Positions 9,651 to 19,189 of a stretch of 64,000 nucleotides of DNA are shown one piece after another (position 1 is the first letter of the stretch; each line of letters opens with the position of its first letter). This stretch comes from Dermanyssus gallinae (lineage: Eukaryota > Arthropoda > Arachnida > Mesostigmata > Dermanyssidae), in the NCBI GenBank assembly GCA_003439945.1, contig QVRM01001056.1, forward strand, positions 1 through 64,000, written 5' to 3'. The notes beneath the pieces are model-generated. The model was not told the DNA's origin. It saw only the letters and a program-made list of their open reading frames with translations, and did no database searches. The translations under genes and the position numbers were made by a program.

Positions 9651-10260
9651 AATCGTATCGATTGGGCAAGATAAGTTCAGGTGATGCTGAGTAGTTTTAA
9701 GAAACCCAAGGGCCCGTTTGAGAAAACTGGCCTTTACTTTATCCAGACTGCCCAGTTACGCTGCCAAGAGATGTCATCATATGAGTGCGATGTAATACGA
9801 GGCCAGCGGTGCGACTTTAATTTTGAAGATAATTAGGACCGTTTTGATGGAGAGCTTCTGAGGACATGCAATGAATGCCGTAGCGGCAGCTGCTGCTGAC
9901 CAGCCGGAAAATGTGGGCTGCAAAGGGGGTGCCGCCAGGCGTGAGTGTTACGAGAAGGTAACCAAATTCCTAAACAACTTTAACCAAAGCCCATACAAGG
10001 AAAATTTAACTCATTGTCGGCTCCCTAAAAGGAACTTAGTAAATTATTCAAGATTGCGCCCAAGGTCTGCTGCGAGGGGTAGTGCTCGCCTATGTCCCAT
10101 CCCATCAACGGCCAGCCTGTCGATTACAGTTTTCGGCAATTCTATGTTAAAGGCCGATCTGTAGTCAGCAAACACTGCATATAGTAGTAGAATATTAACG
10201 CCAATTGTGATTTGTACTACCTGAAGGTATTCGAAGCACGCCGTCATTGGCATTAAGACA
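9650..10260 (-). pseudogene. Reverse transcriptase fragment, family Z
   Basis: On the minus strand LLYAVFADYRSAFNIELPKT (10200-10130) is RT motif A, matching CIYAVFVDLKAAFDIAPRDK at 18120. At about 9830-9680 a further piece reads KIKVAPLASY and LDKVKASFLKRALGF, matching the thumb region of the same family (43543-43139). The catalytic centre between them is deleted. The copy is 5'-truncated and decayed. Confidence 0.7.
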
Positions 10261-10444
10261 GTAGGTTCATCGAATCGTCATTGCTGTTGAAGATCACCTT
10301 CATACCAGCCATACATCAGGACGATCACTTGTGTGAAGACACTTGATGAATAAGCCTGTCCGTGGCATTACCATGAGCACAGCTGCCTTAATATGTTTAT
10401 TACGTATTAGATCAGGGCCAAACATCTTAGTATTTCTCCGGCAG

Positions 10445-11110
10445 ACCATGACACACTGGGTTTCCTGGAGTACAACAAGGCAGCCCTTCTTGCTGGGAGA
10501 TAATCGAAGATTCTTTCAAAATGCTCACGAAGGCAACCGCAGCTACTGGAATTGGACTGGAGCAGAAAATGTTAAGTCTGCAGAGTTAAACCAGTCGAGT
10601 GACTGTTTTTTTTTAATTAGGGACTGTGTGCTCTAAATAATGGTATTGTCCTCGGCCAATAGTACTCTTACTTGTTTAGGGCAAGAGCCGACAAATAGGG
10701 AAAAACCTCCTGTTGGCCGACTGTGTGAAATTTATGGCTCGAAGCTAAACAACCCTAGTATTTTTTTATATTTCAGATCCTTGATTACCTTTTTGAGTGA
10801 GTTGCACAAGCGAATCGTATCTGGCAGAGGCAGGCCTATTCCTGGTGCGCTGGCAGGTCTCGGCTTTTGTCTGTCTCTCTTGAGAGGGCATATAACTATG
10901 GTTACTTTGTCCCTGCCTTAGAGTTTTTATACCAAAAAAGAAGCCACTCTCGAGTAGCAGCATAGCCATAGGACCATGTTCCGGTCGCAGGTGGGGGGTG
11001 GCCTTAATAAGCATATGCTGCTAAATTCTTGTGAAGATTAGATATAATATTAAGCCACCCTCAGCCAAATTCTGGGCCTAAGATTAGCTTGTCCTTCTTA
11101 TTAATCGTTT
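10445..11110. other. Duplicated non-coding segment
   Basis: It matches about 55852-56650. No conserved reading frame was found. Confidence 0.7.
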
Positions 11111-11117
11111 GGAGAGA

Positions 11118-11120
<3 letters not shown>

Positions 11121-11183
<63 letters not shown>
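11121..11183. repeat. (TA)n microsatellite, end of duplication arm A
   Basis: This is a 63-bp TA array. Similarity between the duplication arms ends at this array and at its counterpart, 56787-56843. Confidence 0.95.
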
Positions 11184-11191
<8 letters not shown>

Positions 11192-11329
11192 CTTGCGTTC
11201 AGCTACCGTCCTATCTCAGTTGTTGACTATATTTCAAAGATATTTTAGAAAGTTTGTATTGCTGAGCCTAACTCGTTATTTGAAGGACGTTAACTTCCTC
11301 TCATCAGACTAATTTGACTTTTGCAAAAA

Positions 11330-11588
11330 TCGATTGACAGACTTAGCCCTAGCACATCTGTGGCAGCCTGTGGTTGACTCGGTCGAAACGGACCAGCCTT
11401 GTTTGAGCGTATTCCTGGACGTGGCGTCTGCCTTGATATGCCTTGAGCATGGATCGTTTACCCACTTAGATTGCACGTTCTCTACAGTCAGCTGGTTAAG
11501 ATCTTATCTTAAGGATAGATCTCAGTCTCTAAAGGTTCACTGCAACGGGGTTTACATCACGCCAGGCAAGAAGCCACGAAGTCTTTAA
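11330..11588 (+). pseudogene. Reverse transcriptase fragment (CR1/Jockey-like)
   Basis: CLSVFLDVASA is an RT motif A, followed at the expected distance by VSWLRSYLKDRSQSLKV, the R-S-Y-L-x-x-R-x-Q stretch of CR1/Jockey-type RTs. It ends in a stop after ITPGKKPRSL. It is too short to classify further and is directly abutted by R1-clade sequence. Confidence 0.65.
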
Positions 11589-11602
11589 AAAACAGGTTAT
11601 AC

Positions 11603-12240
11603 GTGCTTTTAATACCCTTAGACGCCCATAACGCTTTTAACACAGCTAACTGGGGGGTCATCATGACTGCGCTGAAACGACGAGGAATATCCCCCTACCT
11701 CCGCCGCATAAGATCATTTTACCTGGAAAACAGGACCCTTAAAGCGGGAGACAGCGAGTATGAACTAAGCTCGGGCATCCCGCAGGGATCCGTAATTGGC
11801 CCGGTTTTCTGGAACATCGCATACGGTGGAGTCTTGCGAATGGAGAGTTTGCCTGGCGGTGTGGAAACCCTAGCATTCGTCGATGACCTGGCGCCGCTGG
11901 TGACGGCCAGACGGGAAACAACTAAAGGAGCTGGCAAATATTGCTCTGGACAAAGTGGCCGAGTGGATGCGTGCGCATCACCTCTAACTGGCGCCAAAAA
12001 CACGGAGGCACTTTACCTCACCGGGCGAAAGCGCACGAGGGGGCTCAATCTGACTCTCTCGAGCCAACCCATAGTAATCAAGAAAATGACCAAGTACCTG
12101 GGGGTCATCCTGAACACCGGACTTACGGGTGCGGGTGCGGCGCATATCGGCCACGTCGCCCGCAAGGTCGCTGGGGTTGCGCAGAATCTCAACTCACTAA
12201 ACCCGGATTCCTCCTCACCCCCCCCCCCAGGCGCGATGGT
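11603..12240 (+). pseudogene. R1-clade reverse transcriptase fragment
   Basis: Open frame with RT motif A (LLIPLDAHNAFNTANW), motif B (GIPQGSVIGPVFWNIAY), motif C as FVDDLA, and the downstream TKYLGVILNTGLTG block. The order and wording match the R1-clade element at 23915-24480. The stretch between the VDD motif and LTGRKRTR is scrambled by a frameshift. The frame breaks off in a C-rich tract at about 12220, where unrelated inverted sequence begins. Confidence 0.88.
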
Positions 12241-12380
12241 ACTTTGACATTACTTCGAAGCCGTGGGAAAGGCGTCGCTGCCGTTTTCCTTCAATCAGCT
12301 CTATCCCTGACTATCATCCCGCATGTCTACCTCCGGTTGGATAGGGGGATGCCATTTTGTAATCCGTCCTGTGAGGATGC
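12241..12380 (-). mobile_element. R1 3'-UTR piece in inverse orientation
   Basis: About 100 bases here match, in reverse complement, the R1 3' end at 28792-28890 (shared words include CATTACTT, CAACTCTAT/CAGCTCTAT and CATGT.TACCT). It is sandwiched between a plus-strand RT piece and a plus-strand endonuclease piece, so the region is a rearranged mosaic rather than one element. Confidence 0.65.
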
Positions 12381-12389
12381 GTCGAGACC

Positions 12390-12900
12390 ATGAGGGCCTG
12401 TCTGCTTCCCACCCCCTCCCCGTCCCTCGTCTCAACCACCTTCCCGAGATTTTTTAACCAAACTGATGTCCAACTTCTAGTCCTAACCGGTGATTTTAAC
12501 GCCGCTGTTAGAGCATGGGGCTCGGCCGGAACCATTCAAAGGGGGCGCGCACTTCTCGACTGGTTAGCAGCCTTGTTGTTATTAACACGGGTACGTCCAC
12601 CTTTCACAAGGCCGGGCGCACTTCATGTATCGCCCTGACTATTACGCGTAGGGTTGAGGCCAACAATATTTTAAACTGGAAAGTGCTACAGAAAGAGGAA
12701 TCCTTCTGCGGCCATTCTATCATCGAATTCCACGTGACTACTGGCGCAACGGCAAATCTAACGCTGCATCCGCCCATCAGACGCCAGGGCTCCAAACAAC
12801 TTCGGAGGTCCCTCAGGACCCTTATAGCATCAGAGGGACCTCCAAATACAGCGGAGAGCCTCTAGACACTCCTGGAGAAGGCATGCGAGGCCTCCCTAGG
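12390..12900 (+). pseudogene. R1-clade APE endonuclease fragment
   Basis: VLTGDFNAAVRAWGSAG is the GDFNA catalytic block of the APE domain and is followed by LLDWLAAL. In a second frame, ILNWKVLQKEESFCGHSIIEF is the end of the domain (W-x-V-x-E-x-x-S-D-H in relatives), here with G instead of the S/D before the histidine. The frame changes between the blocks. It lies downstream of an RT piece, the reverse of the normal order. Confidence 0.82.
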
Positions 12901-13360
12901 CTGTGCCACATACCCAGGGCGCCGAGGAAGGCGAACATACTGGTAGACTGCGGCACTTGGACAACTACGGCCGAAATGTCTAGGAGCGCGGCAGTGTCTC
13001 ACCCGCGCTCGACAATCCGCATACGAGGGGGAAGCCGCCCGACGCTATGGAGCTAAGTACAAGAAATTGCGGGCCCTCCTGCGCAAGGAAATCTTCAGGA
13101 GGAAGGAACTCTCCTAGAGGGCCTTTCTAAAGGAGCTTGGGGACGACCTACGGGGCCGCCCATATAAGATGATTAGGGGGTTCGGGGGTTCGCCCCTTCA
13201 AGCGCAGGGTCCAAATATCTCCGGAAGAGGCGCGGGTAGCGATTGAAGCGCTCTTCCCCCAACACTCACCCTTCAACCGCGCTCGCTACTTAGAGGGCCC
13301 AGGGGAGGAAGAAGAAAACCGCGAAATGCTGCGACACGCCTTAAAGAGGGAAAGGCACTG
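12901..13360 (+). pseudogene. R1-clade ORF2 linker, decayed
   Basis: This stretch lies between the endonuclease end and the GPDGVPVSAV stretch that opens the RT. Several stops and frame changes are present. Assignment rests on position and on GC-rich composition like the neighbouring R1 pieces. Confidence 0.5.
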
Positions 13361-13938
13361 GGCCCAGATGGTGTCCCGGTCTCCGCGGTCACAACGCTGA
13401 TGAAAAAATTTCCAGAAGCGGTGGCGTCAGCGGCGACCCGGATGTTTCGGTCGGGCTCGTTTTCCAGCGCATGGAGGGCCACAAGCTTAGTCCTCACACC
13501 CAAAGGCCCAGGTTCTTACCGCCATATCTGCCTACTTGGCTCCCTGGCTAAAGCTTTCGAGTCCATCGTAGAGGCACGTCTCCGGGACTTCTAGGAGAAG
13601 AACGGCCGGCCTGCTGTCAGACGCCCAGCACGGGTTCCGCAGAGGTCACTTAACGATCGGCGCCATAAGTCCAGACGCAGGCCGAACTTCTCCACGAGTC
13701 TTCCGCCGAGAAGACGGAACCTCTACCTCGCTATTTCAATCGACGTCCAAAACGCTTTTAACAGCATACCGTGGAGAGTCATCCTGGAGACTATCCACAG
13801 AAATAACGTTCCATTTTACCTACGCCGAACCATATCAAACTACTTAAACGACCGGACAATACAGTCCCATGGGACCAATTTTAACATGACTGTAGGTGTG
13901 CCACAGGGCTCCATACTTGGCCCCCTGCAATGAAGCGT
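13361..13938 (+). pseudogene. R1-clade RT, duplicated block copy 1
   Basis: Frame pieces read GPDGVPVSAVTTLMK, SAWRATSLVLTPKGPGSY, DVQNAFNSIPWRVILE (motif A) and GVPQGSILGP (motif B). A TGA replaces the W of the L-W-x-V motif after motif B. The same 578-bp block recurs at 14193-14776 with only scattered differences. Confidence 0.88.
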
Positions 13939-14192
13939 AACGTACAACGATGTGCTGCGGCTAAGGGATCTTCCCCCCGGGGCCAGCCTCTTGGCCTATG
14001 CCGACGACCCCGTTCTCACCGTCCAGGCCCGGACACCGGACCTGCTGCAGAGCCGTGCGAACAAAGCACTTGACCACGTCGCCCGCTGGATGCAAGTGGC
14101 ATGACTCGCCCTCGTCCCTACTAAAAGCAAGGCCATACTGCCCCGCCTTTCACTTCCGCCTAGAAGACCAGGAGATCTTGCTCGTTAACAAG
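13939..14192 (+). pseudogene. R1-clade RT, catalytic segment
   Basis: It continues the first block: YNDVLRLRDLPPGASLLAYA leads directly into DDPVLTVQAR (motif C, YADD retained), then RANKALDHVARWMQ. It stops at the boundary with the second copy of the duplicated block. Confidence 0.85.
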
Positions 14193-14776
14193 GGCCCAGA
14201 TGGTGTCCCGGTCTCCGCGGTCACAACGCTGATGAAAGAATTTTCAGAAGCGGTGGCGTCAACGGCGACCGGGATGCTTCGGTCGGGCTCGTTTCCCAGC
14301 GCATGGAGGGCCACAAGCTTAGTCCTCACACCTAAAGGCCCAGATTCTTACCGCCATATCTGCCTACTTGGCTCCCTGGACAAAGCTTTTGAGCCCATCG
14401 TAGAGGCACGTCTCCGGGAATTCTAGGAGAAGAACGGCCGGCCTGCTGTCAGACGCCCAGCACGGGTTCCGCAGAGGTCACTTAACAATCGGCGCCATAA
14501 AGCAAATTCAGATGGAGGCCGAACTCCTCCACGAGTCTTCCGTCGAGAAGACGGAACTTCTACCTCGCTATTTTAATCGACGTCCGAAACGCTTTTAACA
14601 GCATACCGTAGAGAGTCATCCTGGATACTATCCACAGAACGAACGTTCCATTTTACCTACGTCGAATCATATAAAACTACTTAAAGGACCGGACAAAACA
14701 GTCCCACGGGACCAATTTTAACATGACTGCAGGTGTGCTACAGGGCTCCATACTTGGCCCCCTGCAATGAAGCATA
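14193..14776 (+). pseudogene. R1-clade RT, duplicated block copy 2
   Basis: Second copy of 13361-13938, joined out of order after the YADD segment. It ends at the same CTGCAATGAAGC words and then runs into unrelated DNA. It is likely an internal duplication or a recombination product between two closely related elements. Confidence 0.85.
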
Positions 14777-15182
14777 ATGGCTCGCATGACCATTTTCTCG
14801 CATGAAGCGGCGCCACGTCAGTTATGGAAATACATAACCTTTATCCAGATATTTGCCTTGGACCACCGCACGAAGTCCTTTCTCTAAGATAAAACGCAAA
14901 GTACAGCCCATTTACTTTTTTGTTTAGTTAAGTTTTGATAATAGGTTTGTTGATTTTTGCAAACACTTTGCATACTTTTAAATCACCGTTTGCTTCTGCT
15001 GCACATCCCGCCCGGAGACGGTTCGCGATTCTCCGTGTATACGTAACTGGAGCACACCCGCTCTTCTTGTCATCTTCATTCTACCTCTGCGGTACGTTGT
15101 TTTCATCCTTCTCCGCGAGCCTAATCTCAATCGCGCCGCTGTCAGCTGGAGCTGTTGCGCCGTTCGATTTCGCACACCCTTT
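14777..15182. other. Anonymous DNA
   Basis: No supported gene. Open frames exist on both strands but show no family signature. Confidence 0.4.
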
Positions 15183-15240
15183 GGTATGGGTAGTGTGGGA
15201 CTCTCAAACCCACTAAAAAGCTGGTGGCCCCCCAATCTGC
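15183..15240 (-). mobile_element. R1-type 3' terminal fragment
   Basis: On the minus strand it reads TTTTTAGTGGGTTTGAGAGT, like the 3'-UTR words TTTTTAGTGGGTAGTGCGC at 25390 and TTAGTGGGTTTGTGAGTCCC at 28930. Only the tail is present. Confidence 0.55.
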
Positions 15241-15613
15241 ATGGCCGGGATACTTGTGGTATTACTTTAGTGATCTACTGGGGCTTGGAGGAGGCATATA
15301 CCCATATCTTTAGTCTCGCCACCGTTGACGCCGTCTAGCGGTGTCGTGGGGAGTTTCAGTGCAGTGCAAGTGCAGAGCAATTCGCAGGATGATTCGAAAC
15401 TTTCTAAACGTTTGAATCTTGCACCCTGCCAGTATTGTTTGCGCACCTTCCGGACTTTGTGTATGGTGTCACGCTTGTTCTTCTTGCGTTTGCTGCTGGT
15501 GATCCCGATGTTAGTGCGAACTTTCACCTGCTCAATGGCGTCGAAGAGTTTCAGTCTGGTGTGGAAGAGTAGCCTTGTCAGTTCAATCTTTAACGCGTCC
15601 GCAATAATTCCTA
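15241..15613. other. Unassigned segment interrupted by a mariner
   Basis: A plus-strand frame contains PCQYCLRTFRTLC, suggestive of the first half of a C2H2 finger like those at the N-terminus of RLE-type retroelements, but the histidine half is not in frame. The segment stops at the mariner inserted at 15616. Confidence 0.35.
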
Positions 15614-15711
15614 TACGAGGTGTGTTCAAAAAGTATCGCGCGTTTTTGTGTGTCACCTTTGTGTTTTTTCAAAAATTATTCATTTATTCATGAATATCTA
15701 TTTTGTCCCCT

Positions 15712-16743
15712 TCAAAGTAATCCCCATGAGAGATTATACACTTGTGCCAACGGTTTTTCCAATCTTCGAAGCACTTCAAAAAACCATTTTTTTATCTTGT
15801 TCAGCTCCTCCTTCGATGCCGTCTTTATCTCGTCAAGCGTAGCGTAACGTCGTCCTTTCATGGGCCTCTTCAGTTTAGGGAACAAGAAAAAGTCACAGGG
15901 GGCCAGATCTGGGGAATACGGTGGCTGCGGCATCATTAGTGTGTTGTTTTTGGCCAAAAACTCGCGCACAAGCAACGATGTGTGAGCAGGGGCGTTATCG
16001 TGGTGCAAAAGCCAATTTTTGTTCTTCCACAAATCCGGGCGTTTCTGGCGGATTGCTTTGCGCAAATTGCGCATAACTTGCAGGTAATATTCCTTATTGA
16101 CCGTTCTACCCTGTGGCAAGAACTCATGATGCACCACGCCCCTGCAATCGAAGAAAACTGTCAGCAAAACTTTCACATTCGACCGAACTTGGCGCGCTTT
16201 TTTCGGTCTTGGTTCGTGCGGCAGCTTCCATTGAGATGATTGAGCTTTGGTTTCCACGTCATAACCATAAACCCACGATTCGTCACCAGTTATGACCCTC
16301 TGGAGCAAATTTGGGTCGTCGCGGACAGAGTCCAACATCTCATTAGCAATGTTCATGCGATGCTGTTTTTGGTCGCAATTGAGCAATTTTGGTACGAATT
16401 TCGCGGCGACCCGTCTTATGCCCAAATCATTGATAAAAATCGAATGGCACGAGCCAATCGATATGTTTAGGTCCTCAGCAACTTCTCTAACGGTGATTCG
16501 ACGATTGGCCAATACCATTTTCTCCACTTCATTAATTTTTTCGTCTGTTGTTGAAGTGCTCGGGCGTCCGGCACGCTCTTCGTCGTTCACATCTTCTCGG
16601 CCTTCTGAGAACATTTTGTACCACCGATAAACGTTGCTTCGGTCCAAGGTAGCTTCTCCGTATGCCACAGTCAACATTCGGAATGCATCCGCGCACTTAA
16701 TTTCGTTTTTCACACAACATTTTATACAGGTTCTTTGATCCAT
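15712..16743 (-). CDS. mariner DD34D transposase, C-terminal frameshift
   Basis: Starting at ATG 16743 (MDQRTCIKCCVKNEIKCADA), the frame is open for about 340 codons; an upstream in-frame extension is non-coding leader. Seen in order: DNA-binding region with ERAGRPSTSTTDEKINE, helix-turn-helix ITVREVAEDLNISIGSCHSI, GDESWVYGYDVETKAQSSQW (first D), HHDNAPAHTS (second D) and YSPDLAPCDFFLF (third D, 34 residues later). Near the end, a homopolymer indel around KKWFF shifts the last ~30 residues; the original C-terminal words (WHKCIISHGDYFEGDKIDIH) remain readable in the next frame. Length and motifs fit full-length mariner transposase, so activity was lost recently, if at all. Confidence 0.95.
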   Translation of the reverse strand: MDQRTCIKCCVKNEIKCADAFRMLTVAYGEATLDRSNVYRWYKMFSEGREDVNDEERAGRPSTSTTDEKINEVEKMVLANRRITVREVAEDLNISIGSCHSIFINDLGIRRVAAKFVPKLLNCDQKQHRMNIANEMLDSVRDDPNLLQRVITGDESWVYGYDVETKAQSSQWKLPHEPRPKKARQVRSNVKVLLTVFFDCRGVVHHEFLPQGRTVNKEYYLQVMRNLRKAIRQKRPDLWKNKNWLLHHDNAPAHTSLLVREFLAKNNTLMMPQPPYSPDLAPCDFFLFPKLKRPMKGRRYATLDEIKTASKEELNKIKKWFFEVLRRLEKPLAQVYNLSWGLL

Positions 16744-16902
16744 TTTTTTGAATAGGTAAAAATCGAAGACGATCCAAAACACGTGCAAGCAAAGCAGCTG
16801 TCAACAATTAAGTAAACATTCAAAATGGCCGAGCTTGTCGGCATAAGTGAGAGACATGAGTACCAACATAACGCCACAAAAAATCGAAATTCGAATATAT
16901 TT

Positions 16903-18146
16903 GTTTTATTAACACCCAAACTGGGTAAATGTGTTTATGTTACATCAAAATGTTTCGAGACGCCAACAATCTAGCGTTTTGCTAGTTCTGCTAAAGACCT
17001 AACCGCCGGGCATACCGCGGCGTGGTATCGATCACATTTGCTCCAGCATTGTTTGCATTGACATTCATCTTGTGGTTCATGAAAACCCTCCACGTTGCAC
17101 AGAACGTGATGAAATCCGTGAGCTGCAAAGGCCGTCGTTAGATGTCGATCTATTACACCGCTACCCCGCCATCCAGTGCTCGTCATTGCTGCTGTTCCAT
17201 AAATACCTATGTCCACTTCACTAATTTTGGTTTCCCAGTTTCGCATATAAACTTCAAAGGCGCACGTTTTCTTCAGATTAAATCGTTTTTGTAGTTCTTC
17301 CGTCAGTAGCGGGCCACCCTCCAAGACGTGAACAATTCTATTCCTGCAAGTATTCGAAAGCGCAAAAACCCTCTTTAAAAAGAAAAACCTCACCCCATCA
17401 ATTAAACGCAATTCGCCTATTCCCAACTTATCCCATATTAGTGGAATGCCGTATGTGGCTATGGGTGCTATCTGTATCCCGAAAAGAGCAATTGCTGCAT
17501 GAACTGAAAGCATATGTGGCCATTTAATTGCCACAGCTGCGATGGTGGCCTTCCTGACCCTCTCCTGGATGTGTAATCGAAAACTGCTACCGCTTGTTGA
17601 CAAGGTTATGCCTAGGTATGTAAATTTGTTTACAAATTTAATTTCTGTTTCCCTGACTTGGATCACGTCACCCCTGGCCATACGGCCGCCCCTTCGGAAT
17701 TTCATAGCTACTGTCTTTCCCCAGTTAACCTTCAAGCCCTTCTCATCCATGAATGTAACTAGTCGATTCACGGCTTGTTTCACCCTGAAAAGACTGCCAC
17801 CAAAGATGACCACATCATCAGCGTACAGTAAGATTCTGGCCCACTCTTGGGTCCAGCCCGCCCTTATCCACTCTGGTAGTCCACCCAAAAGTACGGAAAA
17901 CAGCAATGGGCTCAGTCCATCGCCCTGTGCGACGCCTGTGGTTTGGGCCACTTCTCCCGCAATACCGACCCCGTTATCAATCTGCACCGTGTTCTGCTTT
18001 AACATATTAATAAGTAACCTCAGAACTGCTGCCGGCACTCCCGATTTTGCCAGCTCTTCAACTATTTTATCCCTTGGCGCTATGTCAAACGCTGCCTTTA
18101 AATCTACAAACACCGCATATATACAACTTCTTGGCCTAGATTCGAA
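16903..18146 (-). mobile_element. 5'-truncated non-LTR retroelement (family Z) nested in the mariner
   Basis: The 14-mer GAAATTCGAATATA occurs on both sides (around 16887-16900 and 18149-18162), a clean target-site duplication. The element ends 3' with AATAAAACAAA on the minus strand. It is truncated inside the RT domain, just upstream of motif A. Confidence 0.9.
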
Positions 18147-18254
18147 TAGAAATTCGAATATACGTAACCCGCGAAAATTCATACTTTTTGAACACACCTC
18201 GTAGGTGGCAACCTGACTACGATACCACAATTCGACAACTAGAGTCGTTGTCAT
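16971..18254 (-). CDS. Family Z reverse transcriptase C-terminal region; ORF fused to mariner terminal sequence
   Basis: This is an uninterrupted 427-codon frame. The first ~35 codons come from the DNA 3' of the mariner and from its TIR (the word EVCSKSMNF is TIR sequence). The retroelement begins after that: motif A VFVDLKAAFD, motif B GVAQGDGLSPLLFSVL, motif C LLYADDVV, then GLKVNWGKTVAMKFRRGGR, FTYLGITLS, a thumb region and a C-terminal Cys/His motif (HHVLCNVEGFHEPQDECQCK, then CWSKCDRYHAAVC) just before the stop. The clade is not certain; the GG-R-x-AR and FTYLG words are shared by all five family Z copies in the window. The absence of stops suggests a young insertion. Confidence 0.9.
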   Translation of the reverse strand: MTTTLVVELWYRSQVATYEVCSKSMNFRGLRIFEFLFESRPRSCIYAVFVDLKAAFDIAPRDKIVEELAKSGVPAAVLRLLINMLKQNTVQIDNGVGIAGEVAQTTGVAQGDGLSPLLFSVLLGGLPEWIRAGWTQEWARILLYADDVVIFGGSLFRVKQAVNRLVTFMDEKGLKVNWGKTVAMKFRRGGRMARGDVIQVRETEIKFVNKFTYLGITLSTSGSSFRLHIQERVRKATIAAVAIKWPHMLSVHAAIALFGIQIAPIATYGIPLIWDKLGIGELRLIDGVRFFFLKRVFALSNTCRNRIVHVLEGGPLLTEELQKRFNLKKTCAFEVYMRNWETKISEVDIGIYGTAAMTSTGWRGSGVIDRHLTTAFAAHGFHHVLCNVEGFHEPQDECQCKQCWSKCDRYHAAVCPAVRSLAELAKR

Positions 18255-18719
18255 GATCCGTCACCAAACGGCCGTGCGTGCCAAACGCTGGTCGTCGCAT
18301 GCTCCACGAGGCAAAGGCCGAATGAAATGGTCAGATGCCCCCGTATTTCGACAGTCAAGCATTCACGACAAAACGAAACCCGATGGACGAAAGGCTCGTA
18401 CACAAATGTGGGTTTCTGTCTCTCTGTGTGTGTGAACGGGTTTCATTGTGGTTCAAATCAAAACTACAATCATAACTCGTTCTTTTTTCTATCACATGAT
18501 CAGATTAGCAGACAAATTGGTAAAGAGGCGAAGTACCTAACGTAACTAAAGCGGCGCATGTAAGACATGTCACGGCAAAGACCCAGCGGATCGCCTCCAA
18601 CCTGGCAGAGATTATGCGAGAGATTGGGGTGTATCAGGGAGGGGGGGGGGCAACGGATACTAGTTTCGGTTTCCGAATTATCGGTGTTCTAAGCGGCACC
18701 CGTCTGGGCAGAAATGGCA
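18204..18719. other. Anonymous DNA
   Basis: Nothing recognised apart from a G10 homopolymer near 18640. Confidence 0.4.
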
Positions 18720-19140
18720 CTACGGACGGCAAAACTTAGAAGAGCGCTTAGGTCGGCCCAATGGACACTTAGGGTAAGCCAGGAATGGTTTCGACAGGAG
18801 CCCTCTTGGTCTTGGCGTAGATGCTGCCATGGGATCTACTAGCGTGAGAAACACGCAAGATCTGCTGACGCAAGATCTCGCCAGGGCCAGGTAAACAACA
18901 ATCGTTGTCTGACAGGAGGAATAAACACAGATTACACCCGGGGTAATCATGGAGAGCTGGACTAAGAGTCTCGTATCAGACACTTGGTATGATTGCCGAC
19001 ACGGGAAGTTGACCTACTGTACATCTCAGGTTCTGACCGGTTACAGTCAGTTTCAGAACTTCATGGTTAAAAAAAGTAAAAAGGCTGCTAGTGACGTATG
19101 TGCATTATGCATTTCCGAAAACTTTCAGAATAATAAATGC
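18720..19140 (+). pseudogene. R1-clade ORF2 C-terminal fragment
   Basis: WYDCRHGKLTYCTSQVLTGY, QFQNFMVKKSKKAASDVC and ALC form the R1 C-terminal block (LTGHG-x-F-x-x-Y-L ... K-x-A-x-x-x-C-x-L-C). Only the first two cysteines of the terminal CCHC remain. A related word, GCTAGTGACG.A.GTGCAT.ATGCAT, recurs at 28969. Confidence 0.75.
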
Positions 19141-19189
19141 ATGCAGTTGGGATATTTGAACAATTTTCAATAAAAGCACTTTTTATGAC

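Larger units (their letters stand above)
1583..11110. repeat. Segmental duplication arm A, part 2 (matches 52177-56780)
   Basis: Blocks 1583-2716, 4810-5990, 7370-8211 and 10445-11110 match arm B in order and orientation, including the SCRB N-terminal exon. Between these blocks arm A carries insertions absent from arm B: a gag/RLE element at 2717-4809, a mariner at 6036-7320, and SINE and MITE sequence at 8243-9265. Both arms end in a long (TA)n tract (11121-11183 here, 56787-56843 in arm B). Confidence 0.85.
15616..18201 (-). mobile_element. mariner element, family 2, carrying a nested retroelement
   Basis: The left TIR, CGAGGTGTGTTCAAAAAGTA, starts at 15616 after a TA at 15614-15615. Its reverse complement ends at 18201, followed by TA at 18202-18203, so the TA target duplication is intact. 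The element spans 2.6 kb, twice the normal mariner length, because a 5'-truncated retroelement (16903-18146) sits in its 5' non-coding part. Confidence 0.92.
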
